In this document: positions 1 to 10,512 of the stretch, piece after piece
Layout of the letters: each line of letters begins with the position of its first letter
Position numbering within the stretch: position 1 is the stretch's first letter
Source: Candidatus Mycoplasma haematobovis
GTDB lineage: Bacteria; Bacillota_I; Bacilli_A; Mycoplasmatales; Mycoplasmoidaceae
Assembly (NCBI RefSeq): GCF_001645765.1
Contig: NZ_LWUJ01000012.1
Location: 62,001 to 126,000 of the forward strand
Length of the DNA stretch: 64,000 bases
Reading direction: 5' to 3'
Position numbers and translations under genes: made by a program
The notes under the pieces: model-generated
The model's input: only the letters and a program-made list of their open reading frames with translations
Databases searched by the model: none
What the model was told of the DNA's origin: nothing

Positions 1-150
1 ATTAGTAAGTAATTCATATTTATCTTCCTTAAGTCGGGTTTCAACATTCTTTCAATTTAAATATTTACTTATTAATAAACCGCCTCCTGCAACACCACCA
101 GCACCTAATAAGCTAATAGATGATTTGAATATCAAGGTTTTCATAATCAT
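1..150 (-). CDS. Partial WC-module paralogue, class A (N-terminus only)
   Basis: Fifty residues are visible before the gene runs off the left edge. It starts with ATG at 150 (a second in-frame ATG lies at 144), then a Gly/Ala-rich hydrophobic anchor and the segment NWKNVETRLKEDKYELLTN. This matches the beginnings of the class A proteins at 2589-3284 and 4790-5464, so a protein of about 225-230 aa is expected. The function is unknown; the anchor suggests membrane attachment. Confidence 0.7.
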
Positions 151-157
151 TAAATGA

Positions 158-766
158 TTACTGAGTACATCATTTTTCTGCTAGAGAGTATTCACTTCCA
201 CTATCTGCAATTTCTTTTGACAATGTAGTTTCACATCATCCTTTGATATCTGCTTTAGTAACTGTTCCTTGACTTCCTATATTTGGTATTGCATAACTAT
301 CTTTTCCTTCACTTTTGTAAGCCGTTTCCTTTTTGGTTCATTCACTATCATTTTCGCCTATCAATGTCTTACTGTTTTTTTGCAATTTTTCTTTATTTGT
401 TGGTTTGGTACATAGTTGTTTAGCAAATAAATAGTTTTCATTGTTTGAGTCTTTGAAATCCTCCCCTAATGTTTTGTTACATCACGCCTTTAAGCCAGCC
501 TCATTATTATTTTCAATAACAATCTTGTTTTGTGATTGAATTACTGAAGTGTACACGTGTAATTTGATATCTCAAGTTGTTGCACCTTGATCCAATACTG
601 TTCTTTGTTCCTTAGTTATTTGTTGTCTAATACTAGTAGTGACTATATTTATGGTTTTAGATTTGGGTGTCTGGGTGTTGGAATTTAAGGCATAAACTGT
701 TCCTACTCCTCCGCCAATAACTCCAACCCCAGCTAAGGTCAGTCCTGCTAATTTAATTGATGACAT
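158..766 (-). CDS. WC-module paralogue, class C, two modules
   Basis: 202 aa with UGA read as Trp. A hydrophobic anchor (residues about 5-26, Gly-rich, ending TVYAL) precedes two modules. The module cysteines lie in AWC, LCT, GWC and KWC contexts; the protein ends WCTQ. Relatives are at 3778-4377 and 5468-6058. The stop lies 8 nt before the start of the partial gene downstream. The function is not recognised; an exported, anchored protein is inferred. Confidence 0.85.
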
Positions 767-774
767 TAAAGTTC

Positions 775-1101
775 TTATACTCCTCCAGGAACGCTAGGTA
801 CTTGTGTGCCGAGATCGGGCTCTGTACTACGTGAGCCGCTATCTAAAGAATTTTGAACGCCTTCAGGCCTTTGTCCAGCGGGTTGACCATTTCCTTCTCT
901 ACTTGTATCCGGGTTACCATCTGCACCTCTTGCAGGAGCTATACTGTCAGTTGGAGTCCCTTGTAAAGTAGTTCCTTCTGTAGATTTTTTATTACTTTCT
1001 TGTTTAGTTGTGTCAGGTTTGAAAATAAAATAACCACCAACTGTTGCTCCACTTGCAATTCCTAAGCTTAAAGCTGAATATATTAAAGTCTTAATAGCCA
1101 T
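775..1101 (-). CDS. Anchored low-complexity tail protein without WC module
   Basis: 108 aa with no UGA codons. An anchor of about 25 residues (MAIKTLIYSAL, then Gly-rich) is followed by a Pro/Gly/Ser/Thr/Gln/Asp-rich tail ending PSVPGGV. No cysteine module is present. The tail resembles the C-terminal tail of the neighbour at 1101-1635 and the protein at 2286-2555, so it looks like an anchor joined directly to a tail whose module is missing. The tail is richer in G+C than its neighbours. The start ATG overlaps the upstream gene's stop by 1 nt. Confidence 0.75.
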   Translation of the reverse strand: MAIKTLIYSALSLGIASGATVGGYFIFKPDTTKQESNKKSTEGTTLQGTPTDSIAPARGADGNPDTSREGNGQPAGQRPEGVQNSLDSGSRSTEPDLGTQVPSVPGGV

Positions 1102-1635
1102 TAAGCACCAGGCACTCCTCCAAGACTTGCACTACCATCTCTCCTTGCAGGATCCGAAGAAATTGCATCTCCACTACTTATTGCAGGAGCACCTGTAGAT
1201 GTTCTAGGATTTTGTGGCTGAACTACACTAGGAGATGTTGTTGCTTCAAGTAATGGAGATTTTTCAGAACATCAGTTAATTGCATCTTTTTCTAATTTTT
1301 TGAATCCTTCATCATTTGTTATTGGAGTGTCAAATAATTCTTTACATTTAGTCTTCAACGCAGAAGAATCAATTATAGAACTAGTTTCTGTAATCTCTAA
1401 TTTTTCAATTTCAATATTATTTTTTGTTCTTCCCTGTTTGTCACCATTATGCTTATTTACTAATTCTGTTCATTGTGTATTGTTGGTATCTTTTTCAGTA
1501 TCTAGTAACTTAATTCCTTTTTTCTCTAGTAATTGTCTTAGGTTCTTAGGTTGAAAAAGATTGTAACCAACACCGACGGCACCTCCAATAGTTCCTAAAC
1601 TAACTGCTGAAGCAATAGCTAATTTAATATTCATT
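1101..1635 (-). pseudogene. WC-module paralogue, class B plus tail, frameshifted in the leader
   Basis: The body is open from about 1619 down to the stop at 1101. It contains one module (FQPKNLRQLLEKKGIKLLD, then KCKEFF and NWCSEK) and a Pro/Ser/Gly tail ending GGVPGA. The only plausible ATG (1635, giving MNIKL) is out of frame with it: read from there the frame meets TAG at 1600-1602, and the body frame has TAA at 1620-1622. One extra base after the codon for Leu5 explains this. It is either inactive, switchable by slippage, or started at a rare ATT codon. Confidence 0.7.
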
Positions 1636-1670
1636 GACTAATTTACTTTTGCTATTAGACAACGATTATC

Positions 1671-2276
1671 TATTTTTGTTCAAAGAGAAATATCTTTTGT
1701 TAAAGGTGTTTTGATTTTACTTGAACATCAAGTTTGTAAAGCCGTTTTTATAGCCTCTTTATGCTGATCATCAATGGCATTGATAGCGTTATTAAGTGCT
1801 GATAAATCAGTTTGTAGTTCTGTATTTTGTGGGGGAGTTTTAAGTTTTGCAAATTGTGCATCTCAATCGGTTGCTAATTGTTTCTTATCTTTCTTCATTT
1901 TGTCTTCGATAGTAAATAAAGTTTTGGAACAATATTGTTTAGTATTTGCAAAATTATTATCAATATTTTCTTTAGTTAAAGCAAGCTGTAATTTTTCTTC
2001 ACATCATTGCTTTAATGCTGGCCCACCCACATTATCTGGACTACTATTTGTGATAGTACTTACTTTTGTCTTTACTAAATTTATGAAAGATTCTGTTCCT
2101 TTAAATTCTCTAAAGACTATTTCGTAATCATCATCTAATTCAATTATTGTTGCTCCTCCTCTAATTAATTTATCTTTGATTGTCTTGTCTTGTAACAAAT
2201 AACTAGTTCCAAAGCCTCCACCAATAATAGTAGCAACACCTAGCCCTCCTAATAAAGCTTGTTTAGGACTTATCAT
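1671..2276 (-). CDS. WC-module paralogue, class C, two modules
   Basis: 201 aa starting MISPKQALLGG, with a Gly-rich anchor over residues 8-27. The two modules have cysteines in QWCEEK, YCSK and TWCSSK contexts, one fewer than the usual four. The C-terminus extends about 15 residues past the last WC. It lies 35 nt upstream of the frameshifted gene at 1101-1635. The function is unknown. Confidence 0.8.
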
Positions 2277-2285
2277 TGTTTTTCG

Positions 2286-2555
2286 TTAGGCAGGTCTAGC
2301 TCCACCTGCTACTGGATCACTATTAGGGACAACGGCGGCAGGAGAACTCCCACTACCTGTATTTTCTGAGCTAGGAGGTTTTGATGGAGGCACTTCAGGA
2401 CTTGCTTTTTGTGAATCTGTTTCTCCTACAGTATTATCTTTCTGCTCTTGTGTGCTCTTTGATTCATTTGAAAATGGCATAAAAAAATAACCTCCTATAA
2501 CACCACCTACCGCGCTAACACTTTAGGCACTAAGAAGAATAACTTTAAGTGTCAT
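2286..2555 (-). pseudogene. Anchored low-complexity tail protein with a TAA in the leader
   Basis: From ATG 2555 the frame reads MTLKVILLSA, then TAA at 2523-2525, then a Gly-rich anchor remainder and a Ser/Pro/Glu/Gly-rich tail of about 65 residues ending GGARPA. Without that stop it would be an 89-residue relative of the 775-1101 protein. An internal ATG at 2480 could give 64 aa without the anchor. The leader stop points to a silenced copy. Confidence 0.65.
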
Positions 2556-2588
2556 TGTGGTTTGAAATTAACTTTCTTTTTAAGAATA

Positions 2589-3284
2589 TTATCCAGGAGC
2601 TTTAATTGCACATCATTTTTCAACATTTTCTAAATTCTCTTCAAATTTATCTTCGTAATTTAATTTTGCTCCAAATTCCTTACATTTAGTTTTGATGGCG
2701 ACAATATTACTATCAAGTTTATCAGTTCCTTCTTCAATAGTTATTAACTTACTTAGTTCTGAATTTGCTGTTTTTGCCTCTTTGAAAGCATTTATTCTTT
2801 GTTCTCAATCTGATTTTTCTTCATCTTTATTACTATTATTTGTTTTGAGAATTTTAAATCCTTTACTATTTAGTAATTCTGATGCACTTATTGGAGTTAC
2901 ACATCATTTTTTGGCTTTTTTCAATAGGTTTTCATCTTCTGAAATTAATGTTTCTGCACATTTATCCTTTAGTTTATCTACCCCTTTAATAGTTCCATCG
3001 CTGGAATCGTTTCCATCAAATCCTTCAAACTTTAAATCTTGTGAAATATTTTTGTAACTGTCTAGTATTTTTGCTCAGTGATTATCATTCTTTGTTTCTT
3101 TGGTAAGTAATACATATTTTTCTGCCTCAAGCCTTTTGGCAACAGAAAGCCCTTTAACTACTTCTTTCTTTTTCTCCACATCCTCCTTATTAAAGGCTTG
3201 ATATCCTTGGTATACAACAGCACTAATTCCTCCTGCACTCAGTAATCCTATAGATGTCTTTACTGCTAAAGGTTTTATTGCCAT
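2589..3284 (-). CDS. WC-module paralogue, class A, two modules
   Basis: 231 aa starting MAIKPLAVKTSIGLLSAGG, with an anchor at residues 6-30. The cysteines are in DKCAE, KKWCVTP, KTKCKE and EKWCAI contexts, giving two modules of about 85 and 80 residues. It ends WCAIKAPG. The stop is 1 nt from the next gene's start region, and it sits in an A-B-C order with 3286-3699 and 3778-4377. The closest relative is 4790-5464, which shares the MAIKPLAVK start. Confidence 0.87.
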
Positions 3285-3285
3285 A

Positions 3286-3699
3286 TTAGGTTCCTGGTTT
3301 AGTTGGAGTTAATAAGGGAGAATCTTTACTGCATCAATTTTTTGCATGTTTTTTGGACGCTTCGTAATCTGTTTCTTCTTTGGTTTTTTTGAAAAATTTT
3401 TTACATTCTGCCTTTAGTTGTGCAATCCCTGGATGCGGGTCTGTATCGGAGGCATTAATGGTTATTGTGCTTATTTTTGCTATGTTATTTGTTGTTGGTG
3501 ATTTAGCGTGTTCTTTAGCAAGTGTAGTTCAAGATGTCTTGTCTGTGTCGCTTTCTGTATCTAGGAATTTAACCCCTTCTTTTTCTAGATCTTCTTTTAG
3601 GTTTTTAGGTTGAGATAATAAATAACTAACTCCAGCAGTACCTCCTATTACTCCTGTACTTGTTAAAGCACCTATTCCTATCTTTAATCCTGTAGTCAT
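3286..3699 (-). CDS. WC-module paralogue, class B, one module
   Basis: 137 aa. The start MTTGLKIGIGAL leads into a short anchor; then comes a QPKNLKEDLEKEGVKFLDTE segment and a single module with cysteines in ECKKFF and NWCSKD. It ends SPLLTPTKPGT. It is almost collinear with 4386-4787, and the two share the MTTGxKIG start. Confidence 0.85.
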
Positions 3700-3777
3700 A
3701 TTTTGATATTGTGTTCCCTCCCCAAACCCGCTATACCAACTATATTAAGTTCTTTTAATTAATATGGCTTTCATAAG
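3700..3777. other. 78-bp spacer between paralogues
   Basis: It holds only a ten-codon minus-strand ORF (MKAILIKRT), which may be a leader remnant. I see no hairpin or RNA gene. Confidence 0.3.
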
Positions 3778-4377
3778 TTAAGCCGGATCATTAACACATC
3801 ACTTAGCTACTAATGGATATTTATTTTTTTGATCTCCTTGATATTCTTCTTTTAAAGCTGTCTCACATCATTGTTTTATTGCCTCTTTATTCTCTGTATT
3901 TTTTTGGATTCCTGTAATAAGTTCGTTATCATTGGCTTTGTCATAAGCAGTCTTTCTTTTGCCTCAATCTTCATCTGAAGTTGCTAGAGTTTTATTTGCG
4001 CTGGCTAATTTTTCTTTATTTGAAGGAGCGGTGCATATTTTCTTTATGCCTTCGTAAATTCTGTTGTTTGTTGTTTTGAAAACGTCCTTCAGTTTTCTTT
4101 CACATCAAGATTTCAAATCGCCTCACAGTTTTCCCCCTAAATTGATTTCTGTATTTGAATTTTTCACTTCATGATTGTAGGTATGTAACTTTATTGCTCA
4201 ACGAGCTTCTTCGCTATCGCTTAATACAGTTAATGCTTCATTAGCTAGTTTTTGTGCAATTGTAGTAGTGGCAATAGGTTTGGATTTGCTTGGAGAGAAA
4301 GCATAAACAGTTCCTATACCTCCACCAACAACTCCAGTACTTATTATTGCTATAGATGCTATCTTAGTAGGGGCCAT
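3778..4377 (-). CDS. WC-module paralogue, class C, two modules
   Basis: 199 aa with an anchor at residues 5-27 (GGGIGTVYAF). It shows the internal duplication clearly: each half runs leucine, an acidic turn, Trp about 10 residues on, Tyr, then a cysteine pair. The cysteines lie in SWCER, KICTAP, QWCET and KWCVN. It ends WCVNDPA. It is related to 158-766 and 5468-6058. Confidence 0.87.
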
Positions 4378-4385
4378 ATTAAGAA

Positions 4386-4787
4386 TTAAACGTTAGTAAT
4401 GTGTTTTGTAGTACATCAATCAATAGCATTTGTTTTTGCAATTCCATAACCACTTTCTTTTTTAGTTTTCTTAAATAATTTCTTACATTCTTCCTTTAAT
4501 TTCTGAATTCCAGGGTGTGGTTCTGTAGTTGGAGGATTAGGAGCTGTAATACTTACACCATTTATTCTTTGTGTACTATCTGATGTTGTTGAATACTTAA
4601 TTGCTAATTTTTTTCAAGTAGTTTCATCATTATCACTTTTTTCTGTATCTAGTAATGTGTATCTTTCTCTTTCGAGTTCTTCTTTTAGGTCTTTAGGTCG
4701 AGTAAGTACATAACCAAGACCAGCTAAACCACCTAAAGTTCCAGCACCAAGAGAAGCTAATATTCCTATCTTTACACCTGTTGTCAT
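4386..4787 (-). CDS. WC-module paralogue, class B, one module
   Basis: 133 aa starting MTTGVKIGILASLG. A Gly/Ala/Leu anchor is followed by TRPKDLKEELERERYTLLDTE and a single module with cysteines in ECKKLF and DWCTTK. There is a 2-nt gap to the class A gene on its upstream side. It is the paralogue of 3286-3699. Confidence 0.85.
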
Positions 4788-4789
4788 TA

Positions 4790-5464
4790 TTATTTATCTG
4801 CACATCATAGCTCAACATTTTGTAGATGTTTTTCAAATTCTTCTTTGTGATTTAATGTTTCTCCAAAGGTTGCACATTTAGTTTTGATTTGGGCAATATC
4901 ATTATCAGTCGCCGCTCCATTATCTTGAATTTCAAATAGTTTTTCCATATTTGTTGTACCTTTGCGTGCAACTTTGTAATTATCTATTTTTTGTTTTCAT
5001 TTTGGGTTGCTTGCAATTGTGTTATCACCATTCGTTGGTAAGACTGTAAATCCTCTATTTGTTAATAAAGCAGAAGCCTTTACAGGAGTTACACATCATT
5101 TTCTTGCCTTCTTTAATAGTTCATTTCTTTTACCTTTAGTCATTTGTTTCTTGGCATTTTCACATTTTTCTTTTAGTTTATCTACGGCTTTAGGTGTGCC
5201 ACCAGCAGGCTCATTACCATCAAAGTTATCAAACTTTAAACTTGCATCTTTTGCAACAACTGTTCTGTAATCCGCTAATATTGCATCTCAACCGCCCGCT
5301 CCTTTAGAAAGTAAGGTGTACTTTTCTTCTTCCAGTTTTGCACTAATAGACATTTCTTTTGGTGTGTTTTTTCATGCCACATAACCTTGACGGGCAAGAG
5401 CCCCCATACCCCCAAGGCCAATTAACCCAACAGTTGCTTTAACTGCTAAAGGTTTAATTGCCAT
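4790..5464 (-). CDS. WC-module paralogue, class A, two modules
   Basis: 224 aa starting MAIKPLAVKATVGLIGLGG. The cysteine contexts are EKCENA, RKWCVTP, TKCATF and ELWCADK, and the protein ends at WCADK. It matches 2589-3284 along its length, including KxKKWCVTPxxASxLL after the first module. It lies 3 nt from the next gene upstream. Confidence 0.87.
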
Positions 5465-5467
5465 TTA

Positions 5468-6058
5468 TTATTTTGTTTCAGTACATCATTTAAGTGCTAA
5501 GTTGTAGTCGTTGTTTTCAGTCTTAAATTCTTTTTCGATTTCCTTTTCACATCATTGCTTTATTACTTGTGCATCATTAACAGTATTTTTGTCAATTTTT
5601 GGAATAGCATTAACTCCCGTACCTTCTTGTTTGTAAGAAGTTAGTTTTTGTGTTCATCCATCACCCTTAGTTAATGTTTTTGGGATGCTAAGAAATTTTT
5701 CTCTATTTGTAGGAACTGTACAAATTTCTTTTGCTACTTTGTATTCTGCTTGATCTGAGTCTTTAAAATCAATGCTTGTTTTTGTTTCGCATCAAATCTT
5801 TAATTCACCTGCATTTGCTATAGTTATTGTTGGATGTTTTGCTCTTATTTCTTTTTCATAAGTACTTAATTTAATTCCTCAAAGTTCTGGTCTATCGCCT
5901 GTTAATAGTTTCTTATTTTCCCCCTCTATTTGAGCTTTAATAGATATAGCAGGTGGTAAGGTGGTTTGCATGTGTTTAGCAAGACCTACACTACCACCTA
6001 TAATTCCTGCACCTGTAACAGTTACTATTGTTAATTTCGTTGGTGTAAATAAATTCAT
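5468..6058 (-). CDS. WC-module paralogue, class C, two modules
   Basis: 196 aa from ATG 6058 (MNLFTPTKL); an in-frame ATG at 6076 would add six residues and overlap the upstream gene. The anchor spans residues 8-25. The cysteines are in IWCET, EICTVP, QWCEKE and KWCTETK. It lies directly downstream of the restriction-like gene and is probably co-transcribed with it. Confidence 0.83.
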
Positions 6059-6069
6059 ATTTAATACTC

Positions 6070-7446
6070 TTATCATCTTTTCCTATATCTAGTAGATCTT
6101 CTTCTGTAGTTTCCTTTAGCACCTGATGCCGCAGCCATAATAAGTATGAATAATAGTAAATATCCAAAGCCTTTAAGAATAGTTAGTAATATCTTTAAGA
6201 CTTTGGAATAATTCTTGTGTGATTGCTCTACTAAATGAATAGCATTAGGAAAAGAGTAGTGTAAGTAATCTAAGAAAGTTCTGTAATGTGGATTGTAGTA
6301 AGTTACTTTATTAGTATTTTTGAATTTAAGTAAAGCTTTAATTTTTCATATTATTCAGCTGTTATGTTTAATAGAGGGATATTTCTTATGAGAGATACAT
6401 ATTAAGTTATTGGAATTAGTTATTAAAGTAGGAGATACAAAATAGTCTTGTATATTTGTTAAATAGATTTGATTAGTATTAAAGTTTTTGAGGACTTCTT
6501 TAGCTATTATTGGATAAGTATTAAGGTATTTAGTAGATATAGAAAGTAGGTTATTTAATCAATTATCATTCTCGTCAATAAATCAAATTATTGAATAGTT
6601 CTTTAATTGTTTAGTATTTGTTAATTTCTTAAGTAATGTTATTGATTCATAGTTGGGATTAACTTTCTTAATTGGTATTTTTTCTTTATTAGAGTTATTT
6701 AGTATTTGATTTATTATTGAGTTAATTGATTGATAAGTTTTGCCACTTATTAAATTAGTATGGTTTTGATTAGTTATGTAAATAAAGTTCTTTATGTAGT
6801 CTAGTAGTATTTGTTTATCAAAGAGTTCTCATAAGAAGTGATTTAAATATCTATTATTTCAAATATGTCAATGCTTTATTTCATTATGAATAGTACCATA
6901 TCTATGAGAGTAACCATTACTTATTACTAGAAAAAGAGCATATTTAAAGATATTAGGTATATCTCTTAAGTAAGTGTGGGTTAGTTGGGAATAAGCTTGA
7001 TGTAGTATATAGCTTCTTTTTTTAGGAGTCTTAAGTTCAAAGATTATTAAAGGAAGACCATTTATGTAAATTATTACATCCGGTCTTCTTGTATTACTAC
7101 CTGTATTAATACTGAGTTGATTTATTACTTTAAAGCAGTTATTTTCTGGGTTATGGAAATCTATTAAGGGTATTCTTTGTTTAATAGAGTCAATTCAAAT
7201 ACCATGTTGTATGTATTCTCATACAACAGCATTAGCACTACTTACATCATAGGGAAGATTCTTTAATTTGTATATTACTTCTTGTTCAATATAGGGATTA
7301 GAGAGGAATTTCTTTAGATCCTTTAGCAATAGTACTTCTGAGAAACTTCTTCCTTGTAAGAATTGACCAAATGAATATTGATAGCCTTTTTGCTTTAATA
7401 CATCTATTGCGTAGCTTTCAAGTCTAAATTCATTATTTCCTCCCAA
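6070..7446 (-). CDS. hsdR: Type I restriction R-subunit N-terminal domain, truncated, with C-terminal membrane segment
   Basis: 458 aa. The first about 210 residues match the HsdR N-terminal nuclease domain: NEFRLESYAIDVLKQKGY, then RRPDVIIYINGLPLIIFELK, giving a PD-(D/E)xK site at Asp123, Glu137 and Lys139, and a conserved Gln-containing helix (AYSQL). In HsdR the motor follows, beginning with a Walker A loop; none is seen here, and full-length HsdR is usually about 1,000 aa. The C-terminus is instead a hydrophobic helix (about residues 418-440) and an Arg-rich tail. No hsdM or hsdS lies in the window. The start is TTG 7446, just after an in-frame TAA, because the nearby ATG is out of frame. 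It is probably a degraded restriction gene; a membrane-bound nuclease cannot be excluded. Confidence 0.65.
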
Positions 7447-7491
7447 GAATTAAAGAATGCCTATTGAATAAGAGTTATTTTAAATTTTGGA

Positions 7492-8181
7492 TTAACCTTC
7501 TTTAACTGAACACCATTCTCTAGCTAATTCAAAATTAGTTTCAAATTCTGTACTTGTTGTATCTAGTGCTGTTATCTTTAATTTTTCACACTCAGCACGG
7601 AATAATCTAATATTTTCATTATCATCAGCCGAAGTATCTTTTATTTTTCCTGTAAGTGCACTATTAAATGGTTTAGATGTTGCTGTTTTTCATGTGGAAA
7701 TTTTTTGTTTCCAGATGTCTACTTCTTCTTGTATCACTTCATTCGCAGACCCTAGCACTTTAAAGCCTGCCTTTTTAAGTACCTCATTCATTTTTTGTTT
7801 TTTGACACATCACATTTTTGCTTTTGCATAATCTTCACTATCTTTAAGGCCTAGAATTACTTTACATTTATCTCTTAAAGCTTTATCATCTACACTGTTT
7901 TTTTCCACCCCATCAAAAGTTTTTGTGGTTGCTTTTTTGTAATCCTCTAATACAGTAGTTCAATCTGTTGATGTAGCACTAGTATCTAGTACATCAAATC
8001 CTTCTGTTCTTAATTTGTCGCTAACATTAGTTTGAACTATTGTTGAGCCTGTATCTATATTTGTTTTAGGATTATCAGTTATTTGAGTATTTGAGTTAAA
8101 TAAACCTCCAGCATAAGCGCCTGCACCACCAAGAGCCCCCAATGTTGATACTAATATTATTCCTTTATTTAATGGTGTCAT
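7492..8181 (-). CDS. WC-module paralogue, two modules
   Basis: 229 aa. The leader MTPLNKGIILVSTLG plus a GLFNSNTQIT segment (shared with 8185-8829 and 21426-22049) precedes two modules with cysteines in DKCKV, MWCVKK, ECEKL and EWCSVK. It ends WCSVKEG. It is followed by a 45-bp spacer before the restriction-like gene. Confidence 0.86.
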
Positions 8182-8184
8182 TAT

Positions 8185-8829
8185 TTATTCACCACATCAA
8201 GCTCTAGTAGCAGAAAGAATTTCATCATATTTGTCATCAGTAGTTTTAATTTTAAGTGCCGCTTCACATCCTGACTTTAACTCATTAAAGCGTTCTTGGC
8301 CTGCATCTGAATTTATTTTTGCATTAGGTAATTGATTAGATGCAACTTTGTATGTGGTTAGTTTTGTTTTTCATTGAGTTTCTTTATTTGCTCCTGTAAG
8401 CGGCTTAAAGTTTTCTTGCTCTAAAATCTCTTGTACTGTTTTTGGTCTTGCACAGTATTTAGTAAAGTCAGTATATTCAGAATCTTCAATTCCTGATACT
8501 TTATTGTCCTTTCTTTTTGAACATGCATTTTTGAATCCATCAGGAACTTGTGGTACATCTTGTTTTGTTCATCCTTTAACTGTTCATTTATCTTTTCCGT
8601 TTTCATTAGTTTCGTTATCTTTTTTGTATTTTTTTCATGCTTCATCCCAACCCTCTGCGTCTTTATTGGCCTCGGCGGATAATAAAGCGTATTTATTTTG
8701 TTTCTTTAATAATTCAGTTATTTGAGTATTTGAGTTAAATAAACCAGTTGCATAACCAACTGTACCTGTTAATCCGGCGGCTCCAGTTATTAAACCAGCA
8801 CCAATTCCAGCGCTCTTTAAAGACATCAT
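8185..8829 (-). CDS. WC-module paralogue, two modules
   Basis: 214 aa starting MMSLKSAGIGAGL (ATG 8829; the adjacent ATG 8826 is equally possible). The anchor ends in ATGLFNSNTQITELLKK. The cysteines are in ACSKR, YCARPKT, GCEAA and AWCGE. The YCARP or YCARD variant of the first module end is shared with 14258, 16549, 19795 and 21426, which defines a subfamily. Confidence 0.86.
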
Positions 8830-8830
8830 A

Positions 8831-9224
8831 CTAGGTTGTTTTCTCTACAGTACATCAATTAACAAAATTTTTAAATATAGGATTGTCTTTATTATCTATT
8901 TTTTCATTTATTTTTTTTCCACACTCTTCAACCAAGGCATCAGGTACTTTTATTTTATCTTCACTTATCTTGCTTCATTCATTTAATCCTCAACTATCCT
9001 CGGTATTGGCCATATCTGATGTAGAGTGGGTACTAACATATTTTTTTCATGCCTCCAATCATTTTTCTTTATTTTGAGAGTCTTTATTTAAAGCAATCTT
9101 ATTTGGATATTCTTTTCTTAATAATGATTGAACAGTATGTTGGCTGGTTAAATAGTAATAACTACCAAGACCAGCGCTAGTTAAATTCCTGTACTTGTAA
9201 TTCCAGCAACAATCTTGGTGCTCA
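8831..9224 (-). pseudogene. WC-module paralogue, one module, leader frameshift
   Basis: ATG 9224 gives MSTKIVAGITSTGI and then TAA. Dropping one base at about 9181-9183 joins it to a body that is open down to TAG at 8831: a YYYL segment, then a module with cysteines in EECGKK and NWCTVE. The body contains a T8 run (A8 in the coding strand) near 8911. A 1-base deletion in the leader silences the copy unless slippage corrects it. Confidence 0.7.
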
Positions 9225-9238
9225 TTTAATTAAATAGA

Positions 9239-9862
9239 TTATTGAGTAATAACTGCACAGTATTCTTTAACATCTTCAATTTCTTGAGTATCTTCTTTTT
9301 CGAAAGGTTTTTCATAAGTGGCTAAACATCAAGTTTTAAGTGCATTGTCATCTTTGGTTGTATCGCTTGCAGAAAGTTTTGCTTTAATGTTTTTCATAGT
9401 TGCAGATAATTTAGTTTCCGCATCACCATTAACTTTTTTTAATTTGTCATTGTTCTTGCTGTTACTACTACTCCAAGTTTCTTCAACAACTACGCCTACC
9501 TTGTCTTTAATGTGGTAAGTACAATATTTTCTTATTTCTTGGAACAAACTATCTTCTTCAGAAACAAATTTATTTTTGATATTTTTTTCACATCATCCTT
9601 TGACCTTTGAACCATCAGTATCTTTTTCTTGTTTAATTTTTGCAAGTCCCGCAGATAAAGTTGTTGATTGATCTTTTGCAAGGATATCTGCTCTTGCTTT
9701 TCATTTAGTATTATCAGTTGTTCCAAAATCTAATAGTTTGTCTCCTAATTTGTCTTTAATAGTTTCTTTTGTTAATTCATAGTATGTATAGGCTCCAGCC
9801 CCACTTACACCACCAGTAGTTAGTGCGCCAACAACTATTTTGCTAACTTTTGATAATGCCAT
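9239..9862 (-). CDS. WC-module paralogue, two modules
   Basis: 207 aa starting MALSKVSKIVVGALT. The anchor is followed by an ELTKETIKDKLGDKLLDFG segment. The cysteines are in GWCEKN, YCTYHIKDK, TWCLAT and YCAVIT. It closely resembles 11115-11705: both have the KYCTYxIKDKVxxxxE bridge between modules and LxxWCxATYEKPF in module two. Confidence 0.86.
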
Positions 9863-9864
9863 TG

Positions 9865-10512
9865 TTATTTAACGCATCATTTCAAATACTTTAAGAATCT
9901 TGGATCTTCTTCGTGTTTGAAATGTTTCTTTTTAGAATATCTACATCAAGCTCTTAATTTGCTTGTTTCATTTAAAGAATTAACAGCAATCTCTGCTCCT
10001 TCTGTAGTATTACTTGTAGTTATTTCTTTTATTAATTGATTGTTACCAGCTTGATTGTAAGTAGTTTTTTTACTTTCTCATTCTGTTTCATGTTCATTTG
10101 CTTTCCCAGCAGTGCCTTCTTCATCCTTTAAGACTTTTTTGTTGTTTTCCATTCACTCTTCAATGGTTTTGGGTTCAGTACATCAAGCAGATACTCTTCG
10201 ATAATTTTCGTCCTTAGTATTAGTGAAAATATTATTGGAATTCTTAGAGCATCAATCCTTTATTTTTGTAAGAGTTGAATTATCTTTTGCTATCTTTTGT
10301 CCATTAATAAGAATAGGTAAATCATCCCCTTCAGCATCATATCTCTTTTTTATTTCGTCTCATTTATCTGAAATGCTTGTAAGCAATATTCTTCCTTGTT
10401 TATTTAATTGGTGACTATATTTTTCAGGAAGAAAAGCATAAACTGTTCCTGCTGTTACAGAACCTATGCCAAGGCAACCAATAATTAATTTAGGAGCTAA
10501 TGATTTCAACAT
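9865..10512 (-). CDS. WC-module paralogue, two modules
   Basis: 215 aa starting MLKSLAPKLIIGCLG. The cysteine contexts are DWCSKN, AWCTEP, AWCRYS and KWCVK, with an additional Cys in the anchor. The last two codons after WC are followed at once by TAA. It is 2 nt from the downstream gene and overlaps the upstream gene's stop by 1 nt. Confidence 0.85.

Noticed and set aside
1300-1554. Long plus-strand ORFs opposite the minus-strand genes (also 1774-2127, 2692-3057, 10660-11028, 18791-19087 and many others)
   Set aside because: Their translations are Ser/Phe/Leu-rich mirror images of the coding strand, and the minus-strand frames carry the conserved anchor and cysteine pattern.
6070-7446. Complete type I restriction system
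   Set aside because: No methyltransferase or specificity gene is in the window and the R subunit lacks a Walker A motif.
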